This document shows positions 12,391 to 23,697 of a stretch of 64,000 nt of DNA, one piece after another (within the stretch, counting starts at the first letter, position 1; the number at the start of each line of letters is the position of its first letter). Origin of the DNA: Isoetes taiwanensis (lineage: Eukaryota > Streptophyta > Lycopodiopsida > Isoetales > Isoetaceae); the NCBI GenBank assembly GCA_021234155.1, contig JAJEKV010000016.1:19293616-19357615 (forward strand). Direction: 5' to 3'. The notes under the pieces were generated by a model. The model made no database searches and was not told the DNA's origin. It worked only from the letters and a program-made list of their open reading frames with translations. The translations under genes and the position numbers were made by a program.

Positions 12391-13330
12391 AGTAATATCC
12401 TTTCTTATTAATTAAAACATAAAATACGCTTTTCCCAAGCTGCAAATTTTATATACAAAACAAGACACACTCGACGACACGTACACACCCACCAACAGTG
12501 GATCAAGTTAACATTTCTCTATTATATTCTATTTTATCCTAAAAAATGAAGATGCTGAATTTTTGTCAAAAACTAAGTATGTGCCTATAAAAGTTGTATG
12601 TTAAGCTTAATATATTGGAAACTTTTTCCAAAAAGAATTAGACCAGTTGCAATGATCAATTTCTGAGGTAAACCTCTACTCCTAAAATGTGCATATGATC
12701 ATTAAAAACTCCATTTGTGGACCATGTGAAAATGCATTATAGATCCAAATAGAGAATTGTGGAGGTTAGATTACACTAAAAACAATAACCACTATTAGGA
12801 TTAAAATTGTGCACCATGCAAATTAATCTGATTTAGAATTAACGCTTATGGGCAAAGCATCAAATATATTGATAAAAGCAAAAGCGATGAACCTAAATAG
12901 GATTTGGACCCCAAAAAATCCCAGCAGATATGAAACCTATCATCTTCCATGAATAACATTCATCCCTACAAAAACTATGAAAGAAACATCAAAGCCCGTA
13001 ACATATGTTCAAAGCCAGAAGCTTAAACAAAGAACCATGCACCAGACATACATGCAAAACAGACATACATGTTTGTTCTTGGTCTTGTTCCATTCTCGCA
13101 CCCTTGTCTTGTTTGACTCACCAATGTGATCCTCTAGGTCTCAATCTCATTCATATGAATTTGGTGAAATAGTTTCCCTAGACAGACCGCAAGAAAAGAT
13201 CTTAAACATCTTTCAATGGTAGACCATTCTAAATTGAAATAGTTTCCTAGACAGATCAAGAAGATCGCAAAGATCGTGGCGCATTTAGAATGGTCTACCA
13301 ATTGGAAAAAGACAACGTGTTTTTTAATTC
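12391..13330. other. AT-rich stretch with a short inverted repeat
   Basis: No gene is seen. The 3' part carries a roughly 70-bp direct duplication (GAAATAGTTTCC(C)TAGACAGA at about 13166 and 13236). An 18-base perfect inverted repeat is annotated separately. Confidence 0.5.
13217..13300. repeat. 18-bp perfect inverted repeat, 48-base loop
   Basis: The arm TGGTAGACCATTCTAAAT at 13217-13234 is the exact reverse complement of ATTTAGAATGGTCTACCA at 13283-13300. A stem of 18 base pairs with a 48-base loop could form in RNA or single-stranded DNA. It may be a small foldback relic or a pair of target fragments around the LINE that starts just downstream. Confidence 0.7.
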
Positions 13331-15162
13331 AAGGAAATGAACTTGCGCTCTAGATATCAAGCTTTTCCTAAGAATCATACAAAGAATTGGCGCTTCAAGA
13401 TGTCATTTACCCCTCCGCTGATTCTCCAATGGCTCTTTTATAACATTCAAATTTTCTTACCTTTCAAAATCGGCTACCCCATTTTACAGACTACCAATTT
13501 TTCATTATTTAATGAATGTCATGGGCAACGAGGTTGTGGCTGGAGTTGCTTTGCTATTTCAAGGATGCCCTTGCTCCATATATCACGCCCATAAAGTAGA
13601 TATAATCGCTACATGTGGATCAAACTTCATTGCCATAATAGTAGTACCATTTTTGTTGTCGCCAAGCATTCCCACCTACATCATCACCTTTTATGATGAA
13701 TATGATGTCGCCGCAGTGATCCCTATGGTGATCTTTATGATGACATTGCTCAATTCAAACAGCTTGGGGCATGTTATTCTTCTTGGTGATTTCAATGCTC
13801 GCGACCATTGAAATGCAAGCCGCCAACTCATACTTGAGGATGTTCGTGGACCCTTTATGGATGTCCGCTAATGATACGCTTTTTCCACGCTCATCGCCTC
13901 GATGCTAACAAACCCATCTCAACATTTGGAAGGAGCTCATCCAGCTTGTGAAGTCTTTGAGATGGTACTTTGTAATGGCTTTTAGAGCAATGGCCACACT
14001 CTAAAGGTATTACATGCATGTGATAGGTAGGGTGGTGGTACTAGTGTTGTTGATTATGTCATTTCCCAAGTGCAAGCCTTGATCTCATTTCAGATTTTCA
14101 AATTGGCACAAGGCATAGAGATGAGGAGATAAAATCTGATCACTATCCACTTTATTTGTCATTAAAGTGGCAGCTTCCACCTCTTCAACCCATTGCCATC
14201 CGTGCTCTCCCGCGATTCGCTGACTTATTCTAGATCTTTGAATATGAACAGACATTAGCTCCTCGCCAGCGTGTATTTTGGATTACCCAACTCTTCAAGA
14301 GCGAATGCAAAGATTTGGCGATGCTTTGCTTACTCGCTCTGCCTCTTGCTTTGGTACACGACTTCGGGTGTTGCTCATGCCGGTAGGAAATCCTTTCCTA
14401 GAAATGCCTCGGTTTGATGAAGACCGCAAGCGTTTTTTAAAAACAATTGCAAACTATAGTTGAGCCAGATACGACATAATGCCATTCCGTGGAACTATAA
14501 GTCCTGCTTTTGAAACGCAAGAAGGCACGCTTTGTTGCCGAGCATCACGGCAAATGTTTGAATTATCGCTACATGAGCCTCCTGGACCTTCCGGCAAAAA
14601 TATTATATCACTCACCTCCTACCCTTTGGACATATTTCTATGCAAAGAATGGGATGAGCGACATGGTCCACTTATATGATCATCCCCGGGTCCTTAATTC
14701 CGCGGCTCCTTTGGTAGGTGATATTCTTCAATTCACGTGAGGAGGAAGTCAAAGAAGGATCAAGCATCTATCTAATGGCAAGTCTCCCCGATCTTCAAGG
14801 TTTGCAAGCTAATTTCTTAAATGGGAGGGTCCGCTATTGCTTCCAATCATCACTACTTTTTAAATCAAGCTTTGCAAGAAGGTTTGCCGTAAACTTGGGT
14901 CAGCCAATAAGGTCGCATCACTTTACAAAGTGTGATAAGCATGACCCTTCTAATTATCGCATGATCATGATAAGTTCCATATTTTCAAAGCTCTAGCCGT
15001 ACCATCGGTAGAAGCAAAATTGACATCATGGGCGTAACATACCGGGTGTAATGGTTGTGAGGACAAAAGTTTTCATCCATGCCATTCTACAATAGACCAT
15101 ATTTTCACATTGGCGATGCTTATTGAACATAGTCGGTTTGAAACAAGACCTCTATATGTAGC

Positions 15163-15591
15163 AAAATAACAGGGTTCCTGTGGGATTTGATATAGATATA
15201 ATTCTTGAAATCATAGACCATATCCCTAAAACAATTCAATGGGTTATTATAAAAAAAACATAGATTTAAGATAAAAAATAGTCACATTAGCTCACCTAAG
15301 TTAGATTGGTTAAAAGTAGTCTTATTAGGACATTGAGTTATTTTTGGTAGAGGTTCAATCCCCAGATTTCATATTCTAAAAGCTTAAGCTTAAACCGTGA
15401 TAGAGGCTCGATATACCATCAAAACCTTTAGGTAAACTCAGATTCGACATCTTAAAATCATAGGGCGCCCTCAATCATAATTGAGCATAATCAAACGTAG
15501 AGGTGTCCGGAGGCTCCAACATACAGCCCGGGTCAGCCTTTGATTGATGATCCGACGATCGGGTAGTCCAGTGGTGCACCTCGCTTAGAAT
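15163..15591 (+). mobile_element. ~430-bp repeat inserted in the LINE RT (copy A)
   Basis: This segment matches 35109-35523 over its whole length and interrupts the LINE reading frame. The flanks are ATATGTAGC (15154-15162) and ATATGTTGC (15592-15600), consistent with duplication of a 9-base target that encodes Tyr-Val-Ala in the RT. It contains GGTTCAATCCC at 15352-15362, which resembles a Pol III box B. An A-box-like TAGCTCACC(N)TTAGATTGGTT lies about 60 bases upstream, so a SINE-like origin is plausible. However, the promoter-like part sits ~120 bases inside the element and there is no poly(A) tail. A small MITE- or SINE-like element remains the safest description. Confidence 0.65.
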
Positions 15592-17199
15592 ATGTTGCTT
15601 TGTGGATTTTACTCGCTTTTGATACAAAGATCACGCTGAAGCTTTTTGGCGCTCTGCAGTGCACTTGGGGTTCCACAAGATCTTCAAAATGCAGCCTTTA
15701 TCTCTATGAAAGGGTTTTGCTAAATTTCCAAAGATCGTATCTCAAATCACAAGCAATATTGGAGTTCGGGTGGTTGCCCTTTATCTCCTACACACTTTGG
15801 CTTGTACATTGATCAATTGGAAGAATGGCTTGATAATCATGGCGCGGAGGTCCACATTTGGCACACTATATCATTAGGGCAACTTATGTATGCCGATAAT
15901 GTTTCACTTCTCGCACATACCGGCCGCTAGTATGCAAAGAACATTTACATGCTCGCGACAGCTTTTGTGAGAACACGTGTTCATAGGTTAATCTCCAAAA
16001 GACCAAGCTTTTGGTAGTTCAATCTTCTCACAATGTTCCCCCCTATGCACTATGATAGCCGCCGGGGTTGAAGCTGTAGATAGCTACAAGTATCTTGGTG
16101 TAGAATTCAGAAGAACACACTTTGGGAACAAAGGTATTACCAAGCCGGGTGGTCAGCCGGATGGAGAGAGCACTCTATGCAATGCAAAACAATTGTTTTC
16201 ACAAGAATTCATGATTGGCCACGCGAAGCCCAATTTGTTTCGGCTTTGGTAGAGCCTCAAGCGCATCGCATGGTTCTCAAGTGGGGGCCTCGCCATTAGT
16301 GCTAGTGCTTGGGAGAGCTTGAGGGGGTGCAAAGCCCTTTTCACTTACATGCCCTGAGTTAAAAACAATCAAAGGTTCTATGCTATTCTTTTTACAAGAG
16401 ATGTGTTTTTGGCCTTCTTTCAACATTCTCCGCCATGAAGCCGCCATCTCCACTATATCCGCAAGGTGCACCACATGGATGATGTTAGGTATCCCCGTTT
16501 CCAGACCCTGCTATGGCTGAATCTCCTCAAAGATTTGAAACGATGTTGGAAAGAGCATTGCACTACATGGTTTGCCCGCTGGTCAGGTAAACTGTGAGCA
16601 CCGGGCCGATGCTTGCCGCCTGGATCCCGAAGCTTTGCAACAATATCTCAATGGTCGCTTTTCAAAAAAGATATGGGACGCCAGCTTACTTTGGCCCAAG
16701 TGAAAACTGATCATTATCATGCACACATAAATCCCACCTTGCACCGTGGCCCCCAAGCTTATTTGCTTGCTTCATTGTCCAGAACAAGCTTGTAGCTATT
16801 GCATCAATTCGCACGGGGTCCCACAAAGCGATTGAGATTGAGAGATGGGAGCGCCGCGAATTGCCGCGAAGTGAGACTATGTGCCTCTGCCGCCATAAAG
16901 TTATTGAAGATGGAAGCCATACTCTTCCTCCGAAGTTGCCCTCCGCTTTGAGATAGTCCCCTAATCATTTTTGACCTTAGCATTCCATTCCACGCTTCCA
17001 CAACTTCTTAGAGCACCATCTATGCATGACTTGGCATTATACATACTTGAGGTTCTAGATAAACGTCTGCAATTACTGAGCCCTCAGTAGTCATTGTCTC
17101 CGCTTGTCTAAGTATCATCATTACTGCAAAGGTTTTTCCCTTGAAAACCTTTCGAGGCGGGGGTTTTTTAATCCTAGTAGTAATGATTGTACTAGCTCA

Positions 17200-17266
17200 T
17201 TGTATGGGTCCCATGACCTATTGGTCTCCGTGGGCGTTAAAAAAACTATTCTATTCTATTCTATTC
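17200..17266 (+). repeat. LINE 3' terminus and (ATTCT)n tail
   Basis: The 3' end of the plus-strand LINE reads TGTATGGGTCCCATGACC then TATTGGTCTCCGTGGGCG, an A run and (ATTCT)n. The same terminus recurs at about 35915-35975. A bare (ATTCT)n array is found at 35843-35872, and its reverse complement at 43381-43402. Microsatellite-like tails of this sort are typical of RTE- and CR1-type elements. They allow truncated copies to be recognised even when almost no body remains. Confidence 0.8.
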
Positions 17267-18700
17267 CTCCAAAACCAAATATTCAAAGGACAAAACCAAT
17301 AACCTTGAGCTGAAGTCCAACTTCAGCTTGATTGTTTTAGGCTCTGGTTCTGATAATCACGCCTCTTACCATGACTTTGATAATGATATGGATTAGAACC
17401 ATGATTTTGATAACGGAATGGATTAGGTTTGCACGAAAGTGCATTTTTTTACACTATAAAGGACCTTGAAACGATCTTTGGTTGAATAGATATTTTGGTT
17501 GAATAGATGCTGGATATGGTAAAGCTTCCTGTGTAAATATAAGAAATAAGATAGCCAAAAAAGAAGAAGGTGAAATCAATAGAAGCATGCTCACAAAAAG
17601 CATTGCAGAAACAAAATTGTGATGCTGGCATTCTGCTGCATAGAGTTGCATCTGTATATGATCTTCCAAAAACATGGTGTGCAACCTAAAACCTCCCTTC
17701 CGTGGAAATGCTTTCCATGATCTTTCAAGAACGTGGTTCAAGAATATGGTTTGCAATCTGTTCTCTAGAAAAATACTCTCGGCGTGATGCTTAAGGCGCA
17801 AGAAGGATGCTGCAGGAGCTCTTAGTTTGTTGAAAGTTACGGATGAGATCATACAATCCCTAAGAAATAAACGCTTCAAATCAACTCTAAAAGTCCATGT
17901 TGCATACTTGAATGGTCCACATTAGAATATAAAGAGAGTAATTATAGAAAAATATGGTCCATTTTTCTGCGAGCCACTATCTGGTCCATTATTGGTAGAC
18001 CCCCAAAGACCATCGAAGCTGCTAAGCCCATTTTTTTCACCATAGAGAAAAATATGGTTGTCGTATATCTTTACGACAGTATTTGCGACTGCCACATTGG
18101 ATTTGTGGTATCTCTTATGCAGAGCACTTCCCCACTGCTACAAATAAGACATGTCGCATTCCAATCGTGGAGCATGATTTGAGGCAGAATGAAGGAAGCA
18201 AAGTGGTTTTGATTGATGAAAGAAGCATGTCTTATTTTATGGTGGCGGATTTCCCCCCGAAGAAAATAAGACAGCTCTGTCGTACGGCAGCCTCATGAGA
18301 CTCTTAAAGTTAGTCTTGGAAAAATGATTTTGGTTTAAGATCTTATGTGGCCATGATCCATTTGCTAAAATATAAGACTTGCAACTTGTGGAAAAGGGCC
18401 CGAGCCCGGGATTCTCGTAAGGGCCACTGAATTTGAATTGAATTAACTTTATCCTGCCTATGGAGATTATAATGGCCCTATGAGACCTAATACAAAAAAA
18501 AGAGAGCACAACAAGGCCATTACTATCAAGGATTAAAACCCTACTGTAGAAGCATGAAAGGGTAAAAAGTGCCCGTGATTTTTACATTTACAAATTCAAA
18601 ATGTAAGGAAATCCCTCCCCCCGTAAATTATTATTCTTGAATGAATCATTAATAAAATAATTTTGAACTCTCCTCCCAAGGCTGCTCAACCTTCCTCCCG
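17267..18700. other. Stretch without assigned gene; possible plus-strand exon trace
   Basis: A 141-residue minus-strand frame (17454-17879) lies opposite plus-strand text that also reads acceptably (for example KDAAGALSLLKVTDEIIQSL near 17810-17870). Neither is recognised. Short local duplications are present, such as TGGTTGAATAGAT twice near 17481-17508. No further feature is supported. Confidence 0.35.
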
Positions 18701-18701
18701 C

Positions 18702-18848
18702 CAACCTCCATAGCCGAAAAGCTTGACATCCATATTCAACCTCCATAGCCGAAAAGCTTGACATCCATATTCAACCTCCATAGCCAAAAGCTTGACATCC
18801 ATATTCAACCTCCATAGCCAAGATCAGACCTCCATAGCCAAAAGCTTG
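18702..18848. repeat. 34-35-bp minisatellite, four full units plus a partial one
   Basis: Units begin at 18702, 18737, 18772 and 18806, each starting CAACCTCCATAGCC and containing AAAAGCTTGACATCC then ATATT. A fifth, partly deleted unit ends near 18848. The first two units are identical as far as can be read. The array lies directly upstream of the first coding segment of the Ulp1-like gene and may sit in its leader or promoter. Confidence 0.9.
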
Positions 18849-20219
18849 CATTTTCGTGAGAGCTCAAGCACTGTGGAAGAGATCATGACGAAAACAGCTT
18901 GGAACAAAGACATTCCAAGGAAATCTCCTCGCAACAAACCTCAGAAGCCCATGCCAAGGTCTCCCACTAGAACCGGCCACCAAAAACTCAAGAGTGGGTC
19001 TTCTTCAGATCGGGAGGTCTTGCCACCGAAGTTTGACAAGGTAAGCATCAGCAGCTTTAGGAGCAACAATTTTGATAGCATGTTTCCGTGGCTAGTGCAA
19101 ATAGTGTAGGATGTTTGGGGTTCAAGCCCCTCGCGTTAGGGGTTATCAAGAGTGCAGATTAAGCCGGGTTGGATGGCGATTTTTTCCTGTGTATGAGCAC
19201 GCTTTTTGTAGGAGGGACATTGCAAATCATCACATTCCATTGTATTTTGCCCGAGCATATGCACTTCATTACAAAGGAGTAAGCATTGATTGGGATGAGG
19301 TGAAAGCAAGTGCAAGTCTTCATTCAAAAGGCTCTCAAAAAGAATCTGGACCTCGACGTAATTAGCTACAAAGAAAGTCTTCCAATGTTAAAGCTATTAA
19401 ATGTATGCCTCGTAGAATTGGGGCAGCAGTTGGAAATGATGAAAAGGTGGAGGGAAACAAGAGCATTAGATTCTCCCTTCCATGCTTGATGAAATACGTG
19501 ACTTTAAAAGAGAAAAGGAAAACAATGGAAATTGAACTGCTGAAGCATGAGAGTGATAAGAGCTTTTGACAAGACTTGTGCAGAGTAAAGATGCAAAAAT
19601 ATGTGAGCAGCTCAAGATTATGGCAGTTTTAAAAAGCAAGCTGAAGCCAACTGATGTGCAAATGGCTTTGGCATCCCATTTAGAGGAGGAGAAATCAAGT
19701 TATATTGTCGACTTAGATGCTCTAATGATTCCCATTGATTGTTTAAAGGCTGATTTGCAAGAATTAGAAGTCGCCATTGAAAAATCAGCAAGGATTTGGA
19801 AGTTAATTCCAACCGTGAGAATAGAATAAAGGAGATGACTAAGCATTTGGAAAGATCAGACCCGATAGGGTTCCCAGCCCGCCCCCATACTCGCAAAGAA
19901 GACTGAGCGCCATTCATTCACATATAAGCAATACTTGCAAAAGAAAATGCAATGATTGCCTTGACTCTCGACCATGGTAATATCTCCACTTTGTGGTCAT
20001 ACATATTGTCTATTTTGTCTTATATTCGTGGTTTCAACGACGAAATACATGTGTACATGATTGTTCATGGTCCGAGGACCTCATGCGACATTGCTTAGGA
20101 ATCCCTTCCAAGGTACATCTATTTCTATTTTGATTACATAATTAGTTTGAGTGTACTTAGATGTAGTTAGTTTCCATCATGTACATAACTCAGATTAACA
20201 TTTGATTTGGCGTGGTTTT

Positions 20220-20500
20220 GTCTTTTTACCGTAAAGAGGAAATGTATTTGCTTCAGATTTTACATTTTACATGTGCCATGAAGTGCTTTTCCGAATTCCT
20301 TTACAGTGGTGTATTAATAGGGTGTATTGCATTGATCGCATTTTGCATTTACATGTGATCGAAATGCATATGAATTTGGTATTTGACTTTCCTTTACATT
20401 CAATGCCGAATGATGTATTTGATAGGGTGTATTGATAAAATATTTTGTTCAAAATACATTTGAATTTAGTATTTGGTTTTCCTTTACATTGTGATAGCTA
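20220..20500. repeat. Degenerate repeats in a presumed intron
   Basis: A phrase of the type GAATTTRGTATTTGRYTTTC then CTTTACATT recurs around 20370-20401 and 20460-20490, with related CCTTTACA-containing text near 20300. GGGTGTATTG occurs three times nearby. The block lies between coding pieces of the Ulp1-like gene and looks like decayed tandem sequence within an intron. Confidence 0.5.
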
Positions 20501-21548
20501 TGTACACTAATGTACTTCTATTTTGTCGCTACATTATCGCCAGAAAGTTTGCCTCAGAGTAAAACCTACTTGCATGTAATTAACATTTGTTCTCGCTTTT
20601 GATTTGCATCCGATTGTTTTTTTCTTCAGATTTTGCTTCTATCTACTCTACATCTCCCCTTGATTCTCAATCAAGTGTTTACATTTTTATTGACACCCAA
20701 TTGTGTCAATGCATATGGGTAGTATCAAGAAAGGAAGAAGTAAAACCGCAGTAAACTAAACAATTCATGTTTCGTGCACTATGCTTAAGTTCAATATAGC
20801 AAAATTTCATGTTGTAGGTGAAAAGAAGAATGTTATTGAGAAGGGGTTGCATTTACCATTCTCGTGACATCCCAATTGCTTTAACCCCGCACAAAAGATG
20901 CCGCCGCTATCGATGTTGGAAGTCCATCCACATCTACATCACCTTTGAGAATTGCAACAACTCATAAGCAATCGCAAGGATTTGGAGACAGAGGGGTATG
21001 TGGAAGGTAGGGTGATTACATTCTGATTACATTAAGATTGCATCCGTTGTAGTTAGAGTTCACTAATGTTCAATATTTTGCACCAGAGGTTGTTTTCCAA
21101 AAAGAGATCCCACCTCAGAAGCCGAAGCCGCTATTATTGAGCAACTAGTCCGAAAGCCCGTAAAGTAATTCTCTCCTTTCGTGGTTTCTTTTTTTTTTGT
21201 ATTTTGAAACTTACGCTGACGCATTTACGATAAAATTATCAAGATGTTGGTGACGACATTGAAAAACAAATCCTGAACCGCCGCTTTTTCAAGTTGAGGA
21301 AAAGGCTTGTTCTTTGGCGTGCACGTGTTTTTTTTTTGTCTTGCTTTCAAAACATTAGAATGAAGCACTTTCTTGTCTTCGTGAGACTTGGCGACGATTC
21401 AAAGGAGCTAGATGATGTTGAAGAAGCCTTGAGATTGCAGCCAAGGCAACGACTAAATTTATGGTCAAAGCCGATGCCAAAACAAATTGAAAAAAGAGAG
21501 TGCAAACCTGTAAAAGACATCCACCGCAAAACGGTAATTGCTAGCTTA

Positions 21549-21812
21549 CATTGACTTACTTATACTTCAAGAGTTTATTATATTTTACTCGCTTTGCAGG
21601 TCTAAACCAATCGGAAACAGAGATTGGAAGGTATCAATTTATGCTTTATTGTCATGGATCAATTGTTAATATGACACTAACATTGACTTACTTATACTTC
21701 AAAAGAGTTTATTATATTCTACTCGCTTTGCGTGTCTAAACCATCGGAAACAGAGATTGAAGGTATCAATTTATGCTTTATTGTCATGGATCAATTGTTA
21801 ATATGACACTAA
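21549..21812 (+). repeat. 132-bp tandem duplication containing a small exon
   Basis: Two copies, 21549-21680 and 21681-21812, are nearly identical. Each spans a pyrimidine-rich 3' splice region (CTCGCTTTGC) followed by a short exon-like piece (GTCTAAACC then ATCGGAAACAGAGATTG) and the next AT-rich part. The first copy keeps the acceptor AG (CTTTGCAG at 21592-21599). The second reads CTTTGCGT and has lost it. The duplication sits within the Ulp1-like gene. Confidence 0.85.
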
Positions 21813-23141
21813 CATCTTGATCCGGACAAATGTAAATGATGACAAGGATAAACTTATGGAATTCACGCCATTCACGCCATTCAAGAACCGTCCGGGCTGA
21901 AATGAAAGTGGTTGCATCCGACATAGCAATTTTATGTGCAACTAACTCTAAAATGAGTAGCCGCTTAGTGGATCTTTATGGCGTAAATAACCCGGGTTGT
22001 AACCGAAATGTATTTGTTGCTATTCCTTGTCTCTAATGTTAATCTTAATCTAATCCAGTGTGCTTGTATGAGACATTGCCTTTCGAAAGTGGAAGAGCAA
22101 AATCTTTTTTTATCCCCGCTTACAACTATATAAGGTTTAGAGAAGCTACCAAAGAAGAAAAGAAAGGGTGAATCACCAAGGATCACCAAATGTCATTGAA
22201 ATAGTGAAATCGTGGATGAAGGGGATTGTGGTAGCTAAATGCCATCATATCCTTGCACCTATCCTTGAGAATGACCATTTTGTGCCGGGCCGCTTTACGC
22301 CGCACTATCTCGATTCCAAGATCCTACCGCACTGTGAATTCACGCCTTGAATCCTCTTACAAAAGTTATGCGACGAACGAGAAAGCAATCAAAGGGTATG
22401 TAATACTTTTAAGTTGTTGCTTTGCTTTTCTTCGCTAATTCGGTCCGCTAAATTTCGTGATATGTAGGTCGCACACACAAATGTTAACCACATCGACGGC
22501 CAAGTATCTAGAGGCCCGATTTCATGAAGAGAAATAATGTTAATCGGATTCAAGAAGTAGAGGTGCCACAAAGAGTCCGATTTAACATCATGTGGGTTGT
22601 ATGTGATGGGATTTATGCACAAATATGTTGAAGCTCTTGTCTCCGTAGAGATATGGAAGTAAGTTGTATGCCTTCCCTTGTATGTACCGTGATCTCATGT
22701 TCCTTTAAATATTTCTAACCTTATTTATGGATGTCACAGACATTACATCTAAATGGTTCTCTCATGAATACCGCCACGTAATGACATTTTACAAATTTCT
22801 AATAGATGCTTTGGTCATGCATTGTGATGCCAATCCGAAAGAACGACGCCAAAGAAATTCTCCTGATTTCCGAAATGATCATGAGTCCGAGTATCCGATT
22901 TTGCAAGATGAACTATGTAACAGCTTATATATATCTTTTGTTCACATTTGTGTTCACATTTCCTATCATAAGGAATGTGTAAATGACACTATGCTCAATA
23001 GTATACTACCGATAGTATACTTTTATGACTATGTAAGTTTTTTTTTGAAGAAAAAAAGATTTCTTTTAAAGAAGCCTTGTAATTCTTTTTGGTCAATCAA
23101 AACAAGCATTTGATTGTTTCGACCGATATATTTTTTGTGAC

Positions 23142-23697
23142 CTTTTACCACACACCACACCCCACAACACCACACCACAACACCACACACCCACCACACC
23201 CCACCACACCACCACACCACCACACCACCACACACATTGACACACACCACCACCACCCCCACACACCACCACCACACCACACCACCACCACACATCACAC
23301 CACCACCACCACCACACTCCACACCACCGCCTCCACACCCACCATTTGGTGTATGGTGTATGGTGTGTGGTGAATGGTGTGGTGTGTGGTGGGGGAGGTG
23401 GTGAATGGTGTGGTGTGTGGTGGGATGTGCCTGCTCGTGAATATGATAGTTGGTGTATGGTCTATGGTGTGGTGAATGGTGTGGTGTGTGGTGGGGTGTG
23501 GTGGGAATGGTGTGGTGTGTGGTGGGATGTGCCTGCTCCGTGAATATGATAGTTGGTGTATGGTCTATGGTGTATGGTGTGTGGTGAATGGTGTGGTGTG
23601 TGGGTGGGGTGTGTGGTGAATGGTGTGGTGTGTGGTGGGATGTGCCTGCTCGTGAATATGATAGTGTGGGGCATGGTATGGTGCATGGTTTGGTGGG
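23142..23697. repeat. AC-rich/GT-rich opposed low-complexity block (potential foldback)
   Basis: About 200 bases made almost only of CACCACACC-type sequence (23142-23345) are followed at once by about 350 bases of GTGGTGTGTGG/GGTGTATGG-type sequence (23346-23697). The two halves are roughly reverse-complementary and could fold into a very long hairpin. In the GT half a phrase GATGTGCCTGCTC(C)GTGAAT then ATGATAG occurs three times (about 23424, 23526, 23640), giving a higher-order spacing of about 102-114 bases. Long open frames here, including a 256-codon minus-strand one with His/Thr/Pro runs, are by-products of the low complexity. Confidence 0.9.

Larger units (their letters stand above)
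13337..17266 (+). mobile_element. RTE-like non-LTR retrotransposon (LINE), decayed
   Basis: Plus-strand fragments appear in the order expected of a LINE. The endonuclease shows a Gly-rich GVALLFQG stretch near 13525, VILLGDFNAR at about 13770-13802, then VVDYVISQ near 14050 and SDHYPLYLS near 14140. Next comes reverse transcriptase, with DPSNYRMIMISSIFSKL near 14943-14993 and a HSTIDHIFTLAML-like block near 15080. This is followed by GCPLSPTHFGLYIDQLEEW at 15772-15828, the active-site box LMYADNVSLL at 15883-15912 (YADN where YADD is usual), and SYKYLGVEF at 16081-16107. The C-terminal end has an RWERRELPRSE block near 16840. The YADD-to-YADN change would inactivate the enzyme. The HSTIDHI block and short-repeat tail fit the RTE clade better than L1. 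The element ends in (ATTCT)n at 17247-17266. Frame is lost many times, and a ~430-bp element splits the RT between the PLYVA and FVDF motifs. The 5' end is approximate. Confidence 0.85.
18885..22963 (+). pseudogene. Ulp1-like (C48) SUMO-protease gene, multi-exon and decayed
   Basis: Plus-strand coding pieces follow one another between intron-like AT-rich spacers. The N-terminal part is basic and Ser/Pro-rich (18885-19039, followed by a GTAAGC donor). A helical, probably coiled-coil segment follows (19380-19829, including LASHLEEEKSSYIVDLDALM), then another basic segment (21290-21530). The C-terminal part is a cysteine-protease domain. Motifs in order are a VVASDIAIL/SSRLVDLYG region (21900-21980), HHILAPILENDHFV (His near 22275), HYLDSKIL (Asp near 22307) and SCGLYVMGFMHKYVEAL at 22588-22638 (Cys at 22591). 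The order His, Asp, Cys-Gly matches Ulp1/SENP enzymes, which cleave SUMO. A last exon at 22727-22963 follows a CACAG acceptor. Plant Mutator-like and other DNA transposons often carry such domains, so a mobile origin is likely. Frameshifts in nearly every piece indicate a non-functional copy. Confidence 0.7.

Noticed and set aside
15340-15365. tRNA gene
   Set aside because: Only a box-B-like motif is present. No cloverleaf with acceptor and anticodon stems can be assembled around it.
17454-17879. 141-codon minus-strand frame
   Set aside because: No recognisable domain, and the opposite strand reads at least as well as protein. Left unassigned.
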